Both the position numbers and the translations under genes were made by a program. Shown here piece after piece: positions 6,686 through 10,293 of a DNA stretch of 10,293 nucleotides (positions within the stretch are counted from its first letter, which is position 1; each line of letters begins with the position of its first letter). The notes under the pieces were generated by a model that worked only from the letters and a program-made list of their open reading frames with translations, was not told the DNA's origin and did not search any database. This DNA is from Clostridia bacterium (GTDB taxonomy: Bacteria > Bacillota_A > Clostridia > Christensenellales > Aristaeellaceae), in assembly GCA_017481185.1 (NCBI GenBank), contig JAFUPO010000375.1, forward strand, positions 1 through 10,293. Direction: 5' to 3'.

Positions 6686-7734
6686 TGGTTTTTTCGCCTT
6701 CCTTTGCGGATAATATACAGGGCCAGCCACAGCCCCAGCAGGATGACCAGCCAGGGAGCGCTGGCTGCGATAAACACGGTCATGGCCTGGAAGAACTCGC
6801 CCATGGCTTTCAAAGAGGCCTCAAAGCCTGCCTGGATACGCTGCCCCAGGGGCACGGCCTTTTCCTGGGCGGTCTCCCCCAGGGCTTCCTCCCTGAGGGA
6901 AACGTTTACGGCGGTGTAATCCACCTGCCGGTCCGTGGACTTTAATTGGCTCTCGTAGGCATCGATCTGGTACTGGGTCTCTGCGATGGCGGATTCCAGC
7001 TCAATCAGGTCTGCCATTTCGGTGGCGGCTGCCAGCATGGTTTGCAGCCGTTCCATTTTAGTTTTCTGGGTATTCAGCCGGGCCTGGGTATCCTGGTAGG
7101 AGGCGGTCACGTCCCGGGCGCTTTCAGAAAGTGACGTTACCCGGCCGATGGTTTCCAGTTGGCCCCGGGCTGCCTCCAATTGATCGGCGGGGATGCGCAG
7201 GGTCATTTCTCCCCGGCGCATTTCCCCCTGAGCCGTATCCCCGGTTTGCCAGGCGTACTCCACCCAGCCTCCCAGGGAGGCGCACAGGGCTTTGATTTTT
7301 TCGGTATCCCCTTCAAAATCCGTGGTTCGCAGCGTCACATCCAGGGTACGGATGATCTTTTTATTTGCCTGCGCCGCTCCCGAATCGGCAGTGGCGGTCA
7401 CCATGCCGTAGGCAGTGTCGTCATAAGCCGCTTCCTCCGCCGCCAGCATCACGCCGTTTTCCGCCGTGCCGGAAACCTTTGCCATGCTGCGGGTCATTTG
7501 GGGCGCTGTCGTCAGGTTCAATTGCTCCTGGGTCATAAGCGTACCGCCCACCAGGAACACCACAGCGGCGGCCATGGCGGCCAGGCCCCGCCACATGGGC
7601 TTTTTCTTTTGCATATTCATGGCTTCCTCCTTCACGGCATCGCGCCAGCCGGTTTGGAAGCTTTCAGGCAGGGGTGAATCGTTATCCTGCGCTGCCAGCT
7701 CCGCAAGAAGGGCATCCAGTTCATGATCCTTCAT
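6682..7734 (-). CDS. DUF4349 membrane protein, candidate anti-sigma/sensor
   Basis: 350 residues. The ATG overlaps the sigma factor stop (ATGA) and follows AAAGGAGG by 8 bases. Residues 1-46 are a charged, probably cytoplasmic, N terminus (MKDHELDALLAEL, then KKKPMW), followed by helix 1 (about 48-67). The extracellular part begins with a low-complexity stretch (70-123), then the DUF4349 core: KIIRTLDVTLRTTDF (126-140), GGWVEY, MTLRIPADQLEAA and GRVTSLSESARDVTASYQDTQARL. A coiled coil follows (about 214-268, with ELESAIAETQYQIDAYESQL), then DYTAVNVSL. The C-terminal helix is about 318-342, followed by a basic tail (RKGRRKNQ). Both ends would face the cytoplasm. Position right after an ECF sigma gene and the short charged N terminus suggest an anti-sigma function, but I see no zinc-binding HxxxCxxC motif. 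Confidence 0.85.
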   Translation of the reverse strand: MKDHELDALLAELAAQDNDSPLPESFQTGWRDAVKEEAMNMQKKKPMWRGLAAMAAAVVFLVGGTLMTQEQLNLTTAPQMTRSMAKVSGTAENGVMLAAEEAAYDDTAYGMVTATADSGAAQANKKIIRTLDVTLRTTDFEGDTEKIKALCASLGGWVEYAWQTGDTAQGEMRRGEMTLRIPADQLEAARGQLETIGRVTSLSESARDVTASYQDTQARLNTQKTKMERLQTMLAAATEMADLIELESAIAETQYQIDAYESQLKSTDRQVDYTAVNVSLREEALGETAQEKAVPLGQRIQAGFEASLKAMGEFFQAMTVFIAASAPWLVILLGLWLALYIIRKGRRKNQ

Positions 7735-8333
7735 GGGTTCGCCCTCCTTTCGTTTAATTGGACGCTGGTATTTTCAAAAAGTTCCCCCTGGGGGCTTAAA
7801 ATCAGTTTGAGTTTTTCTCGGGCTCGGTTCAGGCGGCTTTTGACAGTGCCCAAAGCTGTGCCGGTGATATAGGCGGCCTCCTCATAGCTTTTGCCCTGGA
7901 GCTGGCAGAGAATGAGCGCCTCCCGCTGCTCCGGGGGAAGCATCTGGATGGCGGCGGCCAGCGCTTTCATGCGCTCCTTTTTTTCCAGGGCCTTTTCAGG
8001 CGTTAGGGCGGTATCTGAGGGTGTGAAGCCAGCTGCGGTCAAAGCCTCCAGGCTTTCCTGGGGCCTGCGCTTTTGCCTGCGCAATTCATCCAGGCAGGCG
8101 GTGTAGGCGAGGCGGTACAGCCAGGTGGAAAGCTGGCAGTCGCCCCGAAAGCTCTTTAGGCTTTTGTAGGCCCGCACCAGGGCCTCCTGGGCGCAGTCCT
8201 GAGCGGTTGGTTCATCGCCCACCAAGCGCAGGCAGGTGAAATACACCCCCCGCTCCAGGGGAGCCATCAGTTCCTCAAAAGCCCGGTGATCGCCTTTCTG
8301 GGCCCGGGCTAAAAGAAGCTCATTGCCTTGCAT
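7731..8333 (-). CDS. ECF-type RNA polymerase sigma factor
   Basis: 200 residues from the ATG at 8333, with GGGAGGG 6 bases upstream. The frame stays open to 8690, but the added residues are compositionally unlike a sigma factor and run antisense through the T-box leader, so the short start is chosen. Region 2 is about residues 10-88 (FEELMAPLERGVYFTCLRLVGD, QDCAQEALVRAYKSLKSFRGDCQLSTWLYRLAYTACLDELRR). A linker runs about 90-120, and region 4 about 125-177 with the helix-turn-helix SYEEAAYITGTALGTVKSRLNRAREKL. No regions 1 or 3 are present, as expected for ECF/RpoE-like factors. It heads an operon with DUF4349 and SIMPL genes through overlapping codons. A TATAAA on the minus strand (8362-8357) is a possible -10, but I found no clear ECF autoregulatory promoter in the gap. 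Confidence 0.92.
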   Translation of the reverse strand: MQGNELLLARAQKGDHRAFEELMAPLERGVYFTCLRLVGDEPTAQDCAQEALVRAYKSLKSFRGDCQLSTWLYRLAYTACLDELRRQKRRPQESLEALTAAGFTPSDTALTPEKALEKKERMKALAAAIQMLPPEQREALILCQLQGKSYEEAAYITGTALGTVKSRLNRAREKLKLILSPQGELFENTSVQLNERRANP

Positions 8334-8402
8334 AGCACCCTCCCGCCATTGTTTTTTGTTTGCACTTTTATAACGAATAAGGGTTTTTCTTTCTTCCCGG
8401 GG

Positions 8403-8432
8403 TTGACAGGGTTTCTTTTTGCATGGTATCAT
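8403..8432 (+). promoter_or_regulatory. Extended -10 promoter for the XRE-cupin / acyl-CoA synthetase operon
   Basis: Perfect -35 TTGACA (8403-8408), 18-base spacer, -10 TATCAT (8427-8432) preceded by the extended element TGG (8424-8426). The predicted start is around 8438-8440, which places the T-box-like leader right at the 5' end of the transcript. The -10 lies inside an 11-base palindrome, GGTATCATACC (8425-8435). Confidence 0.8.
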
Positions 8433-8455
8433 ACCGTCAATCAAATATCCACCCC

Positions 8456-8708
8456 AAATGCGATAACGAAGACAAGGGTCTTTGCCTCTGCTTTTAGAGA
8501 GCCGGCGGTTGGTGCAAGTCGGCAGCACGCAGTTTCCCGCATCACTTCTGAGCAGCCTTTCTGAACAGCAATCAGTAGGGAAGGACGGCGCCGCGTGATA
8601 GGCTAGGGCTTGTTGGAGCCGGAGTTTTGAGTTTTCCCCTTGGGGAATTCTTTTGTGGAACACCAGACGGCTTAACTTGCCCCCTGCCAATTTGGCTGGG
8701 GGATTTTT
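8456..8708 (+). promoter_or_regulatory. T-box-like leader RNA (tRNA-sensing attenuator)
   Basis: Stem I features are present. A K-turn-like G-A pair set joins GCGA (8460-8463) to GAGC (8550-8553). GAAG (8468-8471) pairs with CTTC (8545-8548), followed by a specifier loop (8472-8475 and 8539-8544). Next come GGG/CCC (8476-8478 with 8536-8538) and CTGC/GCAG (8488-8491 with 8529-8532), then AGAGAG (8496-8501) and a distal stem-loop GCCG..CGGC with GGTTGGTGCAAG in the loop. The codon before the conserved purine A8544 is AUC (Ile). Downstream are AGTAGG (8574-8579) and GACGGC (8584-8589), typical of the stem II region, and a small GGCT/AGCC hairpin. The T-box core is poor: TGGAAC at 8656-8661 fits UGGNAC, but the flanks do not match. 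GGGGAA (8642-8647) could pair with TTgCCCC (8677-8683), which would exclude the terminator hairpin. The overall layout is good; the class call is strong for Stem I and weaker for the antiterminator. Confidence 0.7.
8680..8708 (+). terminator. Intrinsic terminator (attenuator) ahead of the XRE-cupin gene
   Basis: CCCCC (8680-8684) pairs with GGGGG (8698-8702), then a T-T mismatch, then GCCA (8686-8689) with TGGC (8693-8696) around an ATT loop. A then TTTTT follows. It sits only 14 bases before the AAGGAGG of the next gene and downstream of a promoter reading the same way, so it acts within the leader and must be bypassed for expression. Confidence 0.85.
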
Positions 8709-8734
8709 GTATCCATTTTTTAAGGAGGATGACC

Positions 8735-9310
8735 ATGAACCAGATTCAATTGATCGCCCTGAGGATTCGGGACCTGCGAGACATTATGGGCCTTAGCGAA
8801 GAAACGGTAGCGGAGCGCTCCGGTATCTCCCTGGAAGATTACAAGGCATATGAGACCGGCGAAAAGGATTTTTCCTTCTCCCACCTGTTCAACATCGCTG
8901 AAACCCTGGGCGTAGACATCTCCGACCTGCTCACCGGCGAAAGCCCCAAATTGAAGGGCTATGTGCTCACCCGCTCCGGCCAGGGCCTGGCCTTTGACCG
9001 GCGCAAGCAGTACCATTACCAGCACCTGGCCTACAACTTCTCCAACAAGCTGGCCGAGGCCTTTATCGTAACCGTGGAGCAGGACGCTCCCGGCGCGGTG
9101 AAGCAGGCGCACAGCCACGAAGGACAGGAGTTTGACTATGTGCTGGAAGGCTACCTGAAATTGAACCTGGGCGGCAACGACCTTCTCCTCTCCCCCGGCG
9201 ACTCCATTTATTATGACAGCGCCCTGCCCCATGCCATGTACGCCATGGAAGGCGACTGCAAATTCATCGCCGTGGTGATCAAGGATCCCAGCAAGGAAGA
9301 AAAGGAGTGA
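8735..9310 (+). CDS. XRE-family regulator with C-terminal cupin domain
   Basis: 191 residues. The ATG at 8735 is 6 bases after a full AAGGAGG; the ATG at 8729 abuts the ribosome site and is unlikely. Residues about 5-68 form a helix-turn-helix of the XRE/HTH_3 type (IRDLRDIMGLSEETVAERSGISLEDYKAYETGEKDFSFSHLFNIAETLGVDISDLL). Residues about 105-185 form a small cupin barrel with motif 1 metal ligands H126, H128, E132 (HSHEGQE) and motif 2 PGDSIYYDSALPH with H166. This is the usual architecture of small-molecule-responsive cupin regulators. The downstream acyl-CoA synthetase starts 7 bases later with the ribosome site inside this gene's end, so the two are cotranscribed. The regulator probably senses a metabolite of that pathway, possibly an acid or acyl-CoA (inference). 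Expression is gated by the upstream leader. Confidence 0.9.
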   Translation: MNQIQLIALRIRDLRDIMGLSEETVAERSGISLEDYKAYETGEKDFSFSHLFNIAETLGVDISDLLTGESPKLKGYVLTRSGQGLAFDRRKQYHYQHLAYNFSNKLAEAFIVTVEQDAPGAVKQAHSHEGQEFDYVLEGYLKLNLGGNDLLLSPGDSIYYDSALPHAMYAMEGDCKFIAVVIKDPSKEEKE

Positions 9311-9317
9311 ATGGTTT

Positions 9318-10293
9318 ATGAAGCCACTGTATCATGAATATATGGACGTAACGGGCGACTTTATCAACTATGAGGATTTCAACAAGAACTTCCGCATCAA
9401 GCGCCCTGATTCCTTTAACTTTGCCTACGACGTAGTGGATCGCTACGGCAAAGAGGATCCTACCCGCGAGGCTCTTTTGTGGACCAATCCCGAAGGGGAT
9501 GTGGTAAAATACGACTTTGAACGCATGATGTTGGATTCCAACAAGGCCGCAAACTACTTTAAGTCAATCGGCGTTAAGAAGGGCGACGCGTTCATGCTGA
9601 TCCTAAAGCGCCACCATGAGTTCTGGCCCATCATCATGGCCCTGCATAAGATCGGCGCGGTGACCATCCCCGCTACCCACCTGCTCACTGCCAAGGACAT
9701 CCGCTATCGCTGCAACGCGGCGGACGTATCCGTTATCGTGGCCACCGAGCACACCAGCGTTGTGTGCAACGCCATCGACGAGGCGGCCCCGGACTGCACC
9801 CACTTAAAGCACAAGGTTGTCGTTCGCACCCAGCGGGAGGGCTGGCTCAGCTACGATGAGGGCTTTAACGCCGCCTCCCCCGAATGGGAAAAGCCCACCG
9901 GCGACGACTATCCTCAGAATGAAGACCTGATGCTGCTCTATTTCACCTCCGGCACCACCGGTATGCCCAAGATGGTGACCCATAACTTCCTCTACCCCCT
10001 GGGCCACATCCTCACCGCCGTGTACTGGCTCCAGGTGCAGGACCGGGGGCTGCACCTCACCGTGTCTGAAACCGGCTGGGCCAAGTCCGTTTGGGGCAAG
10101 CTTTACGGCCAGTGGCTGGGCGGCAGCTGCGTGTTCGTGTACGATTTTGACAAGTTCAAGGCTTCGGAGCTTTTAGAGATGATCGGCAAGTTCCACATCA
10201 CCACCTATTGCTCGCCCCCCACCATGTACCGCTATATGCTCCAGGAGGACTTTTCAAAGTACGACCTATCCAGCCTCAAGCACTGCGCCGTGG
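9318..10293 (+). CDS. AMP-forming acyl-CoA synthetase (medium-chain/acetyl-CoA synthetase-like), N-terminal part
   Basis: 325 codons are present; the gene continues past the right edge. The start ATG at 9318 is 10 bases after AAAGGAG (9301-9307); a nearer ATG at 9311 is out of frame. The adenylate-forming signature lies at residues about 206-219 (LLYFTSGTTGMPKM), the phosphate-binding A3 loop. Other family marks are VKKGDAFMLILKRHHEFWPIIMALHKIGAVTIPA, then SETGWAKSVWGKLYGQWLGG and YCSPPTMYRYML, which resemble the MACS/ACSM group more than classical acetyl-CoA synthetase. The C-terminal domain with the catalytic lysine is outside the window. The reaction is acid + ATP + CoA to acyl-CoA + AMP + PPi in the cytoplasm. 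The chain length cannot be read from this part. Confidence 0.92.
   Translation, partial: MKPLYHEYMDVTGDFINYEDFNKNFRIKRPDSFNFAYDVVDRYGKEDPTREALLWTNPEGDVVKYDFERMMLDSNKAANYFKSIGVKKGDAFMLILKRHHEFWPIIMALHKIGAVTIPATHLLTAKDIRYRCNAADVSVIVATEHTSVVCNAIDEAAPDCTHLKHKVVVRTQREGWLSYDEGFNAASPEWEKPTGDDYPQNEDLMLLYFTSGTTGMPKMVTHNFLYPLGHILTAVYWLQVQDRGLHLTVSETGWAKSVWGKLYGQWLGGSCVFVYDFDKFKASELLEMIGKFHITTYCSPPTMYRYMLQEDFSKYDLSSLKHCAV

Noticed and set aside
8334..8690. N-terminal extension of the sigma factor to 8690
   Set aside because: The added 119 residues run antisense through the T-box-like leader and do not resemble sigma regions; the ATG at 8333 has a good ribosome site.
8627..8734. Upstream extension of the XRE-cupin protein
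   Set aside because: It would translate through the attenuator hairpin and the ribosome site; ATG 8735 has ideal spacing.

Overview
The window looks like chromosomal DNA of an anaerobic Gram-positive bacterium, most likely a gut-type member of class Clostridia. The evidence is: strong AGGAGG-type ribosome sites, sigma-A-type promoters with 17-18 base spacing, a T-box-like tRNA-sensing leader RNA, and an ECF sigma / DUF4349 / SIMPL gene set. This placement rests on gene content and signals, not on a database match.

Left part (1-5957). A truncated small membrane-protein gene runs leftward from a near-consensus promoter (195-223). Divergent from it is a rightward cassette of three genes joined by two ATGA stop/start overlaps. 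The first (374-1858) is a two-helix K+ channel with the canonical TVGYGD filter, Rossmann-like cytoplasmic segments and a C-terminal RyR (ryanodine-receptor repeat) domain. The second (1855-3720) is a multi-pass membrane protein with two Rossmann-like segments and a RyR-like C terminus, but no filter. The third (3717-5957) has an N-terminal TIR domain with a SARM1-like catalytic region, one membrane helix, and a long predicted extracellular region of BspA/DUF285-type leucine-rich repeats. I read the cassette as a candidate receptor-to-ion-channel signalling or cell-death system. An outside sensor would control an inside NAD+-consuming TIR enzyme, whose nucleotide product (or NAD+ loss) would be read by the RyR/Rossmann modules to gate K+ flux. 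The domain content is visible in the sequence; the mechanism is inference. This is the most interesting part of the window.

Middle part (5958-8333). A bidirectional hairpin terminator separates the cassette from a convergent leftward operon: ECF sigma factor, DUF4349 protein (candidate membrane anti-sigma/sensor), and exported SIMPL-domain protein. These genes are also linked by ATGA overlaps and probably form an envelope-stress module.

Right part (8334-10293). A rightward extended -10 promoter is followed by a roughly 250-base leader with T-box Stem I signatures and an intrinsic terminator. Next come an XRE-cupin regulator and the first 325 codons of an AMP-forming acyl-CoA synthetase of the medium-chain/acetyl-CoA synthetase-like group. 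The specifier position reads AUC (Ile). One reading is that isoleucine shortage switches on activation of a branched short-chain acid for isoleucine synthesis.

No rRNA, tRNA, CRISPR array, insertion sequence or integrase gene was seen.
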